Shown here: piece by piece, positions 1 to 13,215 of the stretch
Layout of the letters: every line of letters begins with the position of its first letter
Position numbering within the stretch: the first letter of the stretch is position 1
Source: Quillaja saponaria
Lineage: Eukaryota > Streptophyta > Magnoliopsida > Fabales > Quillajaceae
Direction: 5' to 3'
Length of the DNA stretch: 64,000 nt
Assembly: GCA_029379385.1 (NCBI GenBank)
Contig: CM055605.1
Coordinates: forward strand, 7,785,001-7,849,000
The notes under the pieces: generated by a model
Databases searched by the model: none
What the model saw: only the letters and a program-made list of their open reading frames with translations
Told to the model about the DNA's origin: nothing
Translations under genes and position numbers: made by a program

Positions 1-519
1 TCATCTAGGACAAACACCTCCCCATGCTCAAATGGAGCCATCGTCCCCGCATCAGTGTTCAGATAAGGATCTGCATTACATTAGACATATACGTAAACAT
101 AACAAGAATAATGTAAATCAACTGCATTATTCAATCTACCACTACTATGGAATACTAATTTCACAATATTAAAAGCAGCAGGAGGTTGGGGAAAATGACG
201 ATATTGATATTATGGATGTAAATTAGATGCCTGCAAAAAGTTTTCAGATTGACTTCTTGGATCAACAAGAAAGAGTTTTCTTTTTTTCTCCTCTGCTTGT
301 CTTTGCCTACTGTAATTCTCAAAGCGGATTCCGCAACCACCATTTTATTAAAACATAAAGAGTGAGTAACACTAGTCTAAGATGAGAATGGAGAATCATA
401 CCAATCTTAATAGAAGTAACTCGAAGACCGCAAGCCTTGAGGAGAACTCCAATACTACTAGCAGTGACCCCTTTCCCCAGTCCGCTTACAACACCACCCG
501 TCACCAATACGTACTTCAT
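1..519 (-). CDS. CTP synthase, 5' exons only (runs off the window)
   Basis: CTP synthase makes CTP from UTP, ATP and glutamine in pyrimidine nucleotide synthesis. Exon 1 is 519-402 and encodes 39 residues plus one base. It opens with [17 protein letters not shown], the nucleotide-binding loop of the N-terminal amidoligase domain. The donor is at 401/400 (GTATGA). Exon 2 begins at 70 after a TGCAG acceptor and reads [20 protein letters not shown] up to the window edge, also diagnostic of the family. The two exons join in phase to give KIDPYLN. The ATG at 519 is the family's usual start. The rest of the synthase domain and the glutaminase domain lie beyond position 1. A long T-run just upstream of the ATG (about 520-537 on the given strand) sits in the leader. 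Family assignment is very secure; paralogue not determined. Confidence 0.95.
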
Positions 520-3500
520 TTTTTCCTTTTTTTTTTTGTTTCTATTATGTCCTTCTGCAAAAACTCGTCCTCTGCTGGTTATCCTATTCAGTATACACCC
601 ACAGGTCAGAAACCCAATATACTACTGTGAAAACAACAAAAACACAACCTTGACTGACAGACAAATCCAATGCACAGTACCAGTAGTTATAGTCAAGACC
701 CAGCTCCCCTCTCTGATAAAACTAAGAATGATAACAAAATAATACAAACAATGTGTATTGACAGCTTATGGGATGACGCAAAACTGATGTGGATAAGAGG
801 GTAGTTGAAACATAGATATTGTAGCTAAGGAAAATGAAAAACTTTAAACTAAACGGAGAGAATAATGAGGAACCTTGTTCACAATGACGGGGTTTACAAA
901 GTAGTGTCTCCCGCTGCTTCTCAGCACACTCTTTATCTGTTTCCCTCCTTTCTGGGGTGGTTGTCTGGTCACTGGGTTGTTCTCTTTATAGTCAGGTACA
1001 AAGAGAAAGATATCCCCTTTGGCTACCTGTGAGTGACTCAATCAACCAATGAATGAGATAATATTAAGGGGATTCGGCTATATATAAGAAAAAAGAAAGA
1101 TTTCTGATACAGAAGGATACCCTTTTAGCCCTATGAACCCAAATGCCACCCTTTTCCTTCTTGTTCTTGTTCAGGCGGCGGGTGACCCAGGAAGATACTT
1201 TCACCTTTCAACTTAAAAACGAAAATATTTAGCAAAACCCACAACCAAAAGTCTCCTCCTCTTTTCTTTTTTCTTTTTTTTTTCTTTTTTTTCTTTTTTT
1301 TTTTTTAACTTAGGAAAACACGGATTTTTTTTTTCTACCTCACAAAAATATTTGACTTTAGGGTTTGCACTAAAATTGTATCAGGTTCTTACACAAAAAA
1401 ACAGCTTTGACGAATCATAATAAAAGTCCAGATTATATAGTCATTCTTTCACACCAGACAAACGAGAATTTTTTTTGATACAGGAGGAGTGAACGTTAAC
1501 AGTTGGCAGCCTAGTTACCCAACAGAACAGTTTTGGGCAGTTACAACAAGGACCAGCCTATGCAGGCATGCCACGTACCCTACTAAAAGGCCATTCCCTG
1601 TTGACAGCGAAACACTGCCTACTTCCTCAGATTTGTGATTACATTGATTTGCTAATATTATTTTACATTATCCCTTACTTTGGTTACATCTTCCTTTAAG
1701 GTTACTGTTTTTGTTTTGAACTTGGAATATATTTCATGTTCTAAATATATTGATTTCACATGTAAATGGTTTGGGTTTTTTTTAGATAGAAATTAATGTT
1801 GAGACATCAAAGTGATCATAAATGGTCCCTTTCCTTTGCACCAAAAAAAAAAGTCATAAAATGGTCCCACGCATATCAAAAAAGAAAAAGAAGAAAGTCG
1901 TGATATGGTCAATTTCTAGACCCTCCTTGTCTTCATTATTCTTCCTTTTCTTGAATTCCTTCACATAGCTTTAGTATTATTACTTATAAAGTCTATGCTC
2001 GTGGAGGAATCGAGATACTTTGCTTTCTTCAGCTTCTTTCCTTTTAAAAAAAATTATTTAGGACCAAAAAGTATATTAGAAATTATAATAATAATAATAA
2101 TAAAAAAGATTTCACATATCACCTTCACTTGCATGGATTAAAGAAAAACAAATACAAAAAAGGGGAAAAAGCATCATGGACTACTTTTAAGCATGATGAC
2201 AAATTATGAACAGATCAAACTTAAAAGGAGTTATTTTTTTTATTTTTGTTTGATACTCTAGAATAATTATTTAATTATAGACAAGTTTTGTTATAGAATT
2301 GTCAAATTTTCACTTCAAAATATTTCAGTTTGGATTTCTTATTTCAAATTTAAATTGGGGTGAGCGTTCTCATAAAGTTCATATTTCAGTTTGCTTTATA
2401 TGAATATTAGTTGGTTCACATTACTATTAACTTGTTTATTATATTTTATATGTCTATAAAGAAAAGAATTGCTCAATATTTTTTAGGGAAACATTTACGG
2501 ATGTGACATAGAATTTATGCTTTAGCAGAATGATGAATTATTCCCCGCTTGCATCAGGAAAGAAGTCTTTGTTTGTCTTTGTGTGACCATTGTCCTTTTC
2601 GAATAGGGAGTGAAAAAGTTATAGATAACTATCACATTTTTTTAAGAAATTTAGGGTTGTTGAAAGTACATATTGTGTTTTCTTTTTCTTTTAGATATTT
2701 ATATGGGCACGAATCCATATATACAATATAATTTATTCTAATACAATAACTATATATAACATTTTGTATTAAACAAAAGTACTGGATAATTTATAATACA
2801 TCATTTAAGTGATATAATTTATTTAAATATAATAATTGATAAGTTTTTATAGTGTCATGAATTATAGTTCACATAAAATATTTATGGAGAGGAATAATCA
2901 AAAAGTTTGAACTAGATTATGTTTATATTTCTCTAAAATAAATTAAGTTCATATTTGAAAAGATATAACTATACTCGTAAAAAACCAAAAAAAGAAAGTA
3001 GTGTGTACAAAATTATTTGTTCTATATCAATTTTTATTTATCATCTTTCTCTCAAAGTGAGAACCCAAAATTAATATATAATCATAAAACAACACTAAAT
3101 ACACATATAAATTTATTTTTTAAATTTCATCTTCTTATTTCACAACAAACCAAAAATAAAAAATGATTTATCATAATTTTGATATGGGCCTAAAGGTGAT
3201 AATAAGCCAAACTAGCTCATAAACAGCTCATAAAATACTAGTTAATTAGGATTCCGATCAAGATCTTGAGCTTTATTTTAAATTTTTTTAGTAAAACAAG
3301 TCAAGCTCAATATTTTCAAATTTCAGTGAACTATCTCGTTTAATATTATTTAATAATTATTTTATTATTTATATATAAATTTATAATAAATATATTTATA
3401 TATAAAAATTAATATAAATTATAACTTGATTTGGTGATATAAATTATTCAAATAATTTTATGTCATCTTTATAAATAATTTTTTTATAAATTAAAAAATA

Positions 3501-4354
3501 TTTTATATTAAATATTATGTGTTATTTTTGTAATGGTTAGCAACTAGTCGGATTTACCAACACTATTTACATTTGAGTGGTGATATATTTACAATTTTTT
3601 TTATTTTTTTTTTCTGCCGACGACATCCCCTTAAGTAGGGAAATGAGACTTACAAGTGGGTCCGTGTATCAAATATCTTGCAACTGGGTCCGTATGTGAA
3701 ATATCTTAGAAGTAATAATTTATTAATTTGGCTCTAACCTTCATGAATGCTAAATACTGCTCTTTATTTTATTTTAAATTGTGTTTATTAAAAAAAAAAA
3801 AAAACTTCTGATTTTAAATTATATTTTCTTGTATTTAATTCGTAAGTGGTATTCGCTTATTATTCCAATTTGATCAAAGACAATCATTAATTTATAATTC
3901 ATGAAAATAGACATTTTTAGAAGTTTTTTTTTCTTTTTCAAGAATTGTGAAAAAAATAATCTTCCTGCCGACAATCTTCCCAAAATCAAAAGAGGAAACA
4001 TAAACAACAAAAATAGGGCCAACAAATTAATTATGAAACAATAGAAGTGGTTAAAAATGACATTATATTGAAACTCCATATATGCAATATTTGGAGAAAC
4101 TAATTAAAAAATAAATAAATAAGAGAACAAAATATTCCCATGATATTATCTGTGGGGGCCAATTTTAGGACCCTATAGACAGAGCACAGAAGTCAGTGGC
4201 ATTGGTTGTTGTAATAGTAAATAAAATAAGATCACATATATTATTGGAAAGCAAGTAAATAAAGGAAATTAAATATACGAAATTAAGTTTTGCATATGTT
4301 TAGCCATTTGTAGCCAGATATGTTATCTTCCAACTATCCAAAACCGATCACTGA

Positions 4355-4385
<31 letters not shown>

Positions 4386-6746
4386 ATAGCTTTATGTAAT
4401 ACCTACCCCTTTCTATGAAACACCGTTAATTCAAAATGTAAGTCGTATTAGTATTCAAGAAAAAACAAATTTTAAGCAAATCAAACATTTTATATTTAAG
4501 CATATTATACTTCCCTCACTTGAGATTTATTAAGTCTCAGTAGTTACAATCAAAGGAGTGATTTTGAACTCCAAGCTTCTATTGTGGGGGCTTGAACCTC
4601 TTGAGCTAAAGCAATCAAAATTAAAAGTTGAAATTAAGTGTGGCAACTAGCCGAATTTGAACCTAAACTTGTTAATAATTTATAGGCATAAATTTAAGAT
4701 AGGTCTTGGCTCGTTAAGGGCTTTCAGAAAAATTTTCACAATTTTAAAACAATTTTGTAACTAAAGTGAGTTGAACTAAAGCCTACTAAATTATCATTTA
4801 AATAACTTATTAGTACCAAACTAAGTTATAAGTTATATTAGTTTTTCATACAAATATATATATATAAAATAATATTAAACTAGTCAACTCTTGATCTTGT
4901 AAATTAAGATTTGAAAAATTAAGTTTGATTTATTTTATTAAACGAATGTAAAAATAAAATTTAATATTAACTCATTTATAAAAAAAATCAAAATATTAAA
5001 GAGTAGTTTACAAGATAACTCACCCTAAATCACAAACAACAAATTAAGAGAGAGAGAGAGAGTTTTCTTTGGAGTATATATGAGATCTCTTTATAGTTTG
5101 TTTAAATCTTTCAAAAGGAAAAGGTATTGTAAGTAAGTAGGCGTGCCTGGTAGCTTGTCAGTTAGCAAAAAGCATGTGAAAACGCAAGTTTAATTGGTTA
5201 ACTACAAAGAAAGGTACATAGTATAATAGTAGTTGTTGCACTTTGATCAAAACAAGGAGGACCAAATTTCCTTCACCTATGTTAATGATGCTGTTTTGGT
5301 CTCCCTCTTGTAGGGCCCAGAATCATTCTCATTGGGTAACATTTTAAGGAACGTTGTTGCTACGTACCTAATCTTCAATTTACAAGTGTGTGGTGCGTGC
5401 TTCCCTTGCACCCTATAAATAGTTTTTACCCTAATGGTGAGTTTGGTAAGAGTTAAAAAATATGGGATTAAGCACTATACATATATATTGGAGATAAAGC
5501 CATCAAATATATATTAAGGATAAAAATATTAAGTTTAATAGTTATGATCATAATAAATATAAATTAATTTTTAATTTTTTAAATAGTATTCATATTTAGT
5601 GTAGAATTAACAATTAATAAAAACTATATATATATTTTTTAATCTTGTGATAAAAAAATAAAATAAATATGTATCAATAATGCAAAACTGATTTTTTTTT
5701 TAACCTTATAATGTTAAAATACTCCAATGTAAATAACTTGGATTTTTATTTTTATTTTTTAAATTTATTATTAAAAATAAGTATTGAATCATTCTAAAAT
5801 AAGATTTAATTAACGAAATTCATCCCAGCCGACCTGTTCTAATTCTATCACTCAACTACCCGATCGACTTCAAAAATTTCATGATATTTTTATTAGCCCA
5901 ACTAGATCGGACCGTGTGAGATTCATCTCAAATGCAAAGCCACCCCACCTGCACACCCCTAGTAGTGCAAACCCATTTGCTTAACTAGTCATAGCTAGGG
6001 AGGCTAAAAGAAAGTGATATTGGTGCTTTTAAGTTGATTGTTATTTCAAGGGCTGGACTATATCATTTTTCTCAAAAGTAGGGGATATTTATTATGCAAT
6101 AAGTTAAACTTCAAGGGAGGACGCTCTCAATTTTGTCATATTCCTCTAGCCTAGCTATTACACTTTTGTGAATGCTAAAAGTAAAGAGTATTTTTGTGAT
6201 TAACTTTACAAAATATTGGAAAATTTTGAGGAATTTATTATAGTTCATTACTTATAATTTTTGACAAATGTTCATCACTTATAATTAATAGGAGTGAACT
6301 GTGAATATTTTTCTGATCCGATCTTTGAATTTCTCACTCCTTTGTCAAAGTGCAGGTATCATGTAATGAGCTATAACAAATAAGAAAATGATTATGAGAC
6401 ATGACCAAGGATAATGAGAGATTTCAACAAGTTCAAACTTTATATACAATTCAAAATGCTAAAAAAACAATATAGCTAAATTTATGAAAACAATATACTC
6501 CTCCGTGCACGACAATAATCTAATTAAAAGAAAGATGGATGCCATGAAATTTAACCCGGAACCCTTACTAGAAATTTATCGTGCATGAATAAAAATCAAT
6601 CTGTGCACATAGATGTTTTATAAATTTATTAAGTAGAAGTTGAACAAGAATCTAAAAATTAAAATTGCATTGTTACTACATGTAAGAGAGTGAATTACTT
6701 GTCGCAAATAACATGATAAAAACGTTGATTTCATAATATTTTGACC
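520..6746. other. intergenic, AT-rich; no supported gene
   Basis: This is upstream of the CTP synthase gene and downstream of the NAC gene. It holds long A/T runs (for example 1263-1306), an ATA trinucleotide run near 2086-2102, and a (CT)n microsatellite at 4361-4384. A TATA-like CTATAAATAG at 5413-5422 has no recognisable transcript after it. Stretches near 3200-3570, 4640-5010 and 5820-5960 look like decayed copies of a dispersed repeat seen elsewhere in the window. All open frames are short and lack family motifs. Confidence 0.7.
4361..4384. repeat. (CT)12 microsatellite
   Basis: Perfect dinucleotide run in intergenic DNA; potentially polymorphic. Confidence 0.95.
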
Positions 6747-8173
6747 TTACTTGGAAAATTTCATTAGGTCAGTTTCACAGCCAAGGTAAAGAAAGGGGAA
6801 TTTCTGAGTTGAAGTACCCACAGCAGAAGCCTGGTTAGATGCAAGGAGCTTGTCCAAGAAAGACCAGTCACCACCACCACTGAACCTCTCCTGTTGCATG
6901 AGATTAAGCCCACATGAATTTGATGAAGATGATGATGATGTAAGCCTCAACAAGTTCTGAGAACACTCAATGACATCCATGTTGGAGTTCAGTGACGAAA
7001 CAAAAGGCAACGACGTTGGAACGGTTGATTCTGGACTGAATAACTGTGGTAGATGCATTGAATTGGAGTAATTCAAGCCATAATTATGATCATATAATGC
7101 TTGTAGATGATGATGATGATTTTGTTTTGGCTCTAATACTACCTGGCAATTTGAAATTGAACCACTGCTTGCTTTCATGTGATGGGACATTAAGTTCTCT
7201 TCACCAATTTCTGGTATTTGGAAACCTCTATTAATGGTCTTCTTCTTGACCACCCTGCAGACCACCCAACCATCTTCCTGCTGATCAATAAGTAGAAACA
7301 AAACCTCAGCTCAGCTGTTCAATTATCAAAACAAATATCACTACAGATATCATAATGACTCGGGGAAAGGGCTAAATCATTTGCCCTTATCCTGGAAAGA
7401 CCATTACAAGCCGGATCAACATGGTATACATCTGATATGTGATGTCTGATGACTCAGCACAAGCCAATCACCACATATCACGATCACATAATTGGGTCGT
7501 TACAAATATTATAATTAGGGAAGCCAATTCTGATTCAAACCAATGAATTGCTAAGTGGGTAAGTATGTGTTTTTTACCTGAACTTCTTCATCATCATCAT
7601 CAAGGCGATACTCATGCATGATCCAGTCAGTCTTTTGGCCATGAGGAGCGCGGCCTGTGTAAAAGACTAGGGTTTTTCTCATTCCAATCCTTTTGGAGTT
7701 ACTGTGGTGTATGGCCTTGTCCCTTCCTGTTGCCTTCCAGAAACCAGCAGTGGTTGCTCGATTCGTTCGAGTTCCTGTTGGGTACTTCTTGTCTTTGTGA
7801 CTGAAGAAATACCACTCGTTTTGTGGTCCTGATCCAATTCTGCATTTCTCTGCATATATATGCATGCAAACCAAAAATCATTTCAACATGAATTGGCATC
7901 ACTAATTACACATATATAGGCTATAAAGCTATAGCTATGCCGCTATGGAATGAAGTTGAAGTGATTTCTTGTTTTTCTTTATAAATGTATATTCAAATTG
8001 GTACCTTTGAGGTCCCATGGCTCTAGTTTGTTGAGATCTACTTCTCGAATAACGTCAAGATCGATAGCTTCATAAGAGACTTTCTTCCTTAAGTAATAGT
8101 AGAGAAGTTCCTCATCGGTAGGATGGAATCGGAATCCCGGAGGAACTGTAAGTTGTCCATTACTTGGCATCAT
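6747..8173 (-). CDS. SMB: NAC transcription factor, SOMBRERO-like
   Basis: Three exons: 8173-8005, 7849-7578 and 7277-6747, giving 323 residues. The NAC DNA-binding domain (about residues 12-157) has the subdomain motifs [65 protein letters not shown] and EDGWVVCRV. The C-terminal half carries short motifs that I recall from Arabidopsis [36 protein letters not shown] and a terminal FPF-YLG block. Low-complexity His and Ser runs separate them. SOMBRERO controls root-cap cell maturation, so a root-cap role is inferred. Oddities: subdomain E reads RVVKKK where RVFKKK is usual, and the exon 3 acceptor is a CAGCAG tandem. Alternatives are the sister BEARSKIN genes; the tail motifs favour SMB. Confidence 0.88.
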
Positions 8174-11100
8174 CCTTTATAGCTAGACTAAGACTGTAAC
8201 ACATCTATAGAAATTAAATCATATTGAACCACTATGAATTTCATGAAGTCAACAAAGGATGACAAATTATTAAAAGTATATAGTATATGCTACCCCATTG
8301 GAGAGCAAAGAAGTACTTTTACATGGAAATGCCATTAATCTTTTTTACGTTATATATCAGGATCAGAAAGTTGAACCCTAAGGAGGTTTTGAAGGAAGCC
8401 CTAGGTAGGTATTTTTACTTGAAGATCTTGAAAATAAAAGAAAGATCTTCTCCATTAATTAACCACCTTAAGAACAAGAACCTCCCTTGCTAGCCAGGGC
8501 TTCTATTTTTCTTTCCACCCTCCCTGAGATCATGCCCTAGCTAGGATTTGTTTCACAGAACCTTGCATGATCCGATTCTCAGGTCCCGAATAAGAGAAAA
8601 ACAAAGAGAAATAAAGAAAAAAGAATTTTTTCTTTATCAAAGTTACACATGGTTGTTAAATTAGAGGAAACCAAAGAAAAAAAGTACCATGTAGGAAATC
8701 GAATAGAGAAAAACACCAAACCAGAAGCAACAAAATTATAAAAGAAAGGAAGTTGAAGCAAACCTCTTTTTGCTTGCTTTGCTATGATAACAAATGTTTC
8801 TTCTCTCCTTAGCTTACTTGAGGCAAAGGAGACACAAGAAAAGCAGACAGCAAAGCTGAAGGGCTGAAGCTGCGTCTAGGTTTACTACACACAATTCAAT
8901 CCAATTCCTTAGCTTAAAGGGCACGGACGTGAGTTTTAAAGGCTACACAGAGAAAGAGATAGAGAGAGAGAGAGCTGAGAGAAATATGTGGATCAGTGCA
9001 ATGCTAGCTTCACTCAACCAAGGATGAATATGGGCACAGAAATAAATGAAATTAAGTATATTTTATTTTATAAATTATTATAGAGAATAAGAAAGCTACC
9101 AAAGTATTGTATATGTATTTATATGGATGATGATATTAATATTGTTTTTGTATAGAAAATGTGTTAAATTTTATAATGAAAACATATATATGTATATATA
9201 TATGGGGTTTGCTAATTTGGTAAATGTCCGTTGAATGAGAGACCTTATTCCCAAATATCGCCTTGTTACGATGAAGAAGATATGCTTAACTGTCAATTTT
9301 AAATTAATCTCTATAAAATTATTACTAGTACTACATTTTTCTTGTTTTCTCATTGAATATATATTTACAAAAATGTAAAAAATAATAATAATAATTAGGT
9401 TTTGTCTTTTTCATAGTTCTATAAAATATATGTAATCTTTTTGTCTTCAATTAACCCCACAATATGTTCAGGAAATGGTCAGAGTCAAAGAATGATAGAT
9501 AGATAGCTAGGCGGTATTTCCATTACATTAATTCCAAAATTCCTTATTAATTATTTCATTATTTATTCTGTATTAGATATAAATATTCTTATTATATTTT
9601 TTGAGATTCCTTTCGTTTTCTCCTAATATTTCCAATATTTGTTTAATTTGAAATAGAACAGTGGTTAACCTTGAATCATCAAGTTCATAAAAACGGGGAA
9701 TTTGCATAAAATTCAGTGCAAGTGTCAAACATTGTGGTTATATTATTATTATTTATTAATTTAAGCAATTTCAATCTTTTGGGTTATTGAGATGCATGCA
9801 GCAGCATCGGTTGTCTATGAATTAAGATGCGTTATGATTCCGGATCCTAGGACGTACCACATAAAAATTCAGCAATTGGAACTAAAATAAACATATAATT
9901 AAGAAAAGAAAAACAAAGGTAATTAATGACCAAAAACCCAAATTTTATTTTTGTTTCATTGATTTTCTAGCTATAAAGATCTCTTGACCAGTATTTATAT
10001 ATTTTAAGATCAATTACGCACTCAAATAATTTGGCTTAAGGGGAAAAAAATCGAGTTATAGTTAAGCCGATACGATATGATCATGTACATATTATACAAC
10101 TTCAAATATGATATTTATGGATTAAGAGGAATAATTTAAAAATAATAAATAAGAAAAGATTTTGCCCAGTGTAAAAGAAAACAAAAATGTAGGTAAAAAT
10201 TGATTAATGTTACTTGTGACCAAGTTTGTTTGGTAGTACACCATACATGGAGATTAATTGGAAGGTATGAAATATGAAAAGCCTTGACCATCCCTTTTGT
10301 CTTGAGCATTCTAATCAAATTAAATCTTCTGTTAAAAAAAAAAAAAACTATGCACGTGATTATCATCTAATTATATGAAGGTACGTACATCCTTATAATC
10401 TGCTACACTTCCAACAAAAGGTTCGTGATGAGTACCAGAAATTAGGCAGAAAATCATTTGGTGAAAGCCGATACAAATGGTGGAATCACACAACAGCAAT
10501 ACTATGGACAATCACCAGAATTTGAGATTTTGTGGGCACAATATGGATATTTCTTGTCTACTATTTATAATGATGTATATTTTTTTTTATTTACTTTATT
10601 TTTAGTAATTACAAAGTGAACGTAATACATTTTGTGAGCGAGACCAACATTTTCATTGTTTTGTCTTCAATTTGGAGTACCTTTCCATTCCCTTTCTCTA
10701 TCTTTCTATCATCGTCATTTAGGAATATAATTAGCTCTAATATAATGTTTAAAAACAAAAAGATAATGTAGATTACTATCTTATATACAATAGATCAAGA
10801 ATAACATAGTTATATATACAATGCGAATTATCTCCAAGTATTGAGTCAGACCAATTATAGTTGAGGCTTAAATATAATTTAAGTAAACAAATATACATAT
10901 TTGATGTTTCGCTTACATTTAATTAGAATTGAGATTACTTTAAGTCTTCCCTCAATTTCTTGGATTCATTAGAAATAACTAATTAGCTTCGTATTCAATT
11001 TTTACGAGAATATGCACGCTAAAAATGACAATTCTAACTGAACATGTGAATATATAAATTGGTTTTGTGTACATGCCATTGGCAACTATCACCTTTTGTG

Positions 11101-13215
11101 ACACATAGTGTTAGACAGCCACAAATCCCATCCACTTGATGCCGATGGTCGCGCACCCTCACCATCATCTTTAGCAACCATGTCATTGCCTGCTGGATAA
11201 TTGGTCACACAGAGATTGCCATTATGGTCACGATTTGAGACCACTAAAGTTGACGGGAATTATCGTCGAAGACCATAAAAAATGAAGTTGATTATCACCA
11301 CTTAACATTATTATAAATGATTACCATCACAATCGGGTTTTGTTGGAGATGATGACCATCATTATCAAAAATTAATCTGAAACTACTACTTTATCATAAT
11401 TCAAAGATGGTCGAAAAAAATAAATGAGACTTTTATTTTATCAGCTATCATCATTAATCATTTATTGAATCATAATTTTATTTATAACTTTTTATGTGAT
11501 GAAAAATTATAAATTAGAATAGAAAATTATAAATTAGAATTCTAATCGCTCCGTCATGTTGGGATGACTCTCCCAATAATTAGCTGCTCCAATACCAAAT
11601 TTTAGTATAATAAAATCAAAATTGATTGTGTAATTTTAGTTCACAACCTTCTAGTTGAACTAATAAATACAAAGAAAAAAGAAGTAAAAATGATGATGGT
11701 GAGTTTCGTAAATTGAAATATATATAACATAGAAAGCAAAATTCCTTAAAGTCCGTGGCCTATACACGTGCTGATCCAACACCAAATACACAATTCAAGG
11801 CCTCGATTGGCCCATTCTAATTTAACAAAATTGATAATACTATCACAAAGCCAGGATCTGGATCACAAAGAAAAGTACAGTCTCACTCTCACAACCCAAA
11901 AAAAGAAAACAAAAAAACAAAGGGATTCTCACGCAACCTCACTCACCACCTTCGTATGTATTACTTTGTGTTTGCTGGTCAAACACGTTGATGAAAATGA
12001 ATACAATAAATGAAATTAATAAACACCAAATTTAATTAGTCTTTGTAATAACAACAATAACATGCAAGCTAATCCATCCAACTATAACTTACTAATGCTA
12101 GCTGGGTGCCGTTGCCTTTACGAACACTACATACATCATTAATTTCTTTGGGCTTAAATATGAAATGGGAATCCTATGTCTGGTCTCATGGTCTTGTTGT
12201 TTAATTACACTGTAACCAACCAGCTATAAGCCATTAATTGAACATGATGCCTAGCTAGTTTAATTTATATATTGCATGAAGATTAATGGAAGCAGATGAC
12301 ATGCACAAGCTCATAAGAGAATCGAGTTTTAATTGGAACATGAACTATTCATGTGTGCAGTAACTATTATGTTTACATTGCTCCCACAGTCCCATTGGTT
12401 GTTCCTGCACCACCACTAGCTACTTGTATGACAAATTAATGTAAAGTTGTAAAAGATTTTATCAGTTGAATCAATTTGTATATTCCGATGAATTAAAAAA
12501 GTTTGGTAAGTTTCCTGATCACTAAAATGATTGAAAAAGAAAAGAATAATTGCCTTCCCGTTTATAATTGTGTTACAACTTGCAAACATGCATCTATCAA
12601 ACTTGTCTACCATTTTAGTAGACGTAGCTTCTTGACTTTGCTTTTGCAAACACACTCACATATATATATGCATTTTAATTCAGTCGGTGATCTAATGTCA
12701 CAAATGGTCAAAACACAACATTGTGATAGCAACAGCAAGTTTCAAACTTTGTGTGCAGCGCTTTTACAATGTTTTCATGAATGAAAAAGGCCAAATCTAA
12801 GTTGCTTCCTGTTAGGAATCATAGTTTTACTTTAGCTATAAGATCCCTTCCTCTGTTACATTAAAGAATGGCATCATAGGAAAATACGGTAGTTTCGTAG
12901 ATGGGAAAAAAAAAAAAGAAAAAAAAAAAGAACACTTCGTTACAATTTTCAATATGAACAACTGACTTTTCTTGATACAGGTAATAGTTAGAAATTAGAA
13001 TACCTTAGCAGATAGTAACGCTTGGTTTTTTTTCAATGAAAACAGTAGCCAGAAGAAAACTTCAAGAGGAAAATGCTAAATAAGAAGCAGCAAATATCAT
13101 TGAACTGCACTGCACTTATAAGGACATGAAGCTTTCTACATAGAGGCAGTCAGTCAGGCAGTTGCATACTGCAAGTTGTTTAGTGCAATAAACTTGACAA
13201 ATGAGTATGGGAAAT
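8174..13215. other. intergenic; NAC promoter side and gene-free DNA
   Basis: The first several hundred bases are the upstream region of the NAC gene. An AG-rich run (8944-8973) and TA-rich stretches near 9183-9202 are the only obvious sequence features. No open frame carries a recognisable motif. A stretch at about 11100-11560 rich in CATCATC/GATGATG words resembles the internal part of the interspersed element described at 33748 and 55021, but I could not align it convincingly. Confidence 0.6.

Noticed and set aside
382..742. Forward frames over the CTP synthase 5' end
   Set aside because: They are antisense shadows of exon 1 and low-complexity DNA.
844..1041. 65-residue reverse frame upstream of CTP synthase
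   Set aside because: No family motif and no promoter or splice context; it is probably leader or intergenic sequence.
5413..5422. CTATAAATAG as a promoter
   Set aside because: No gene, hairpin or transcript-like sequence follows.
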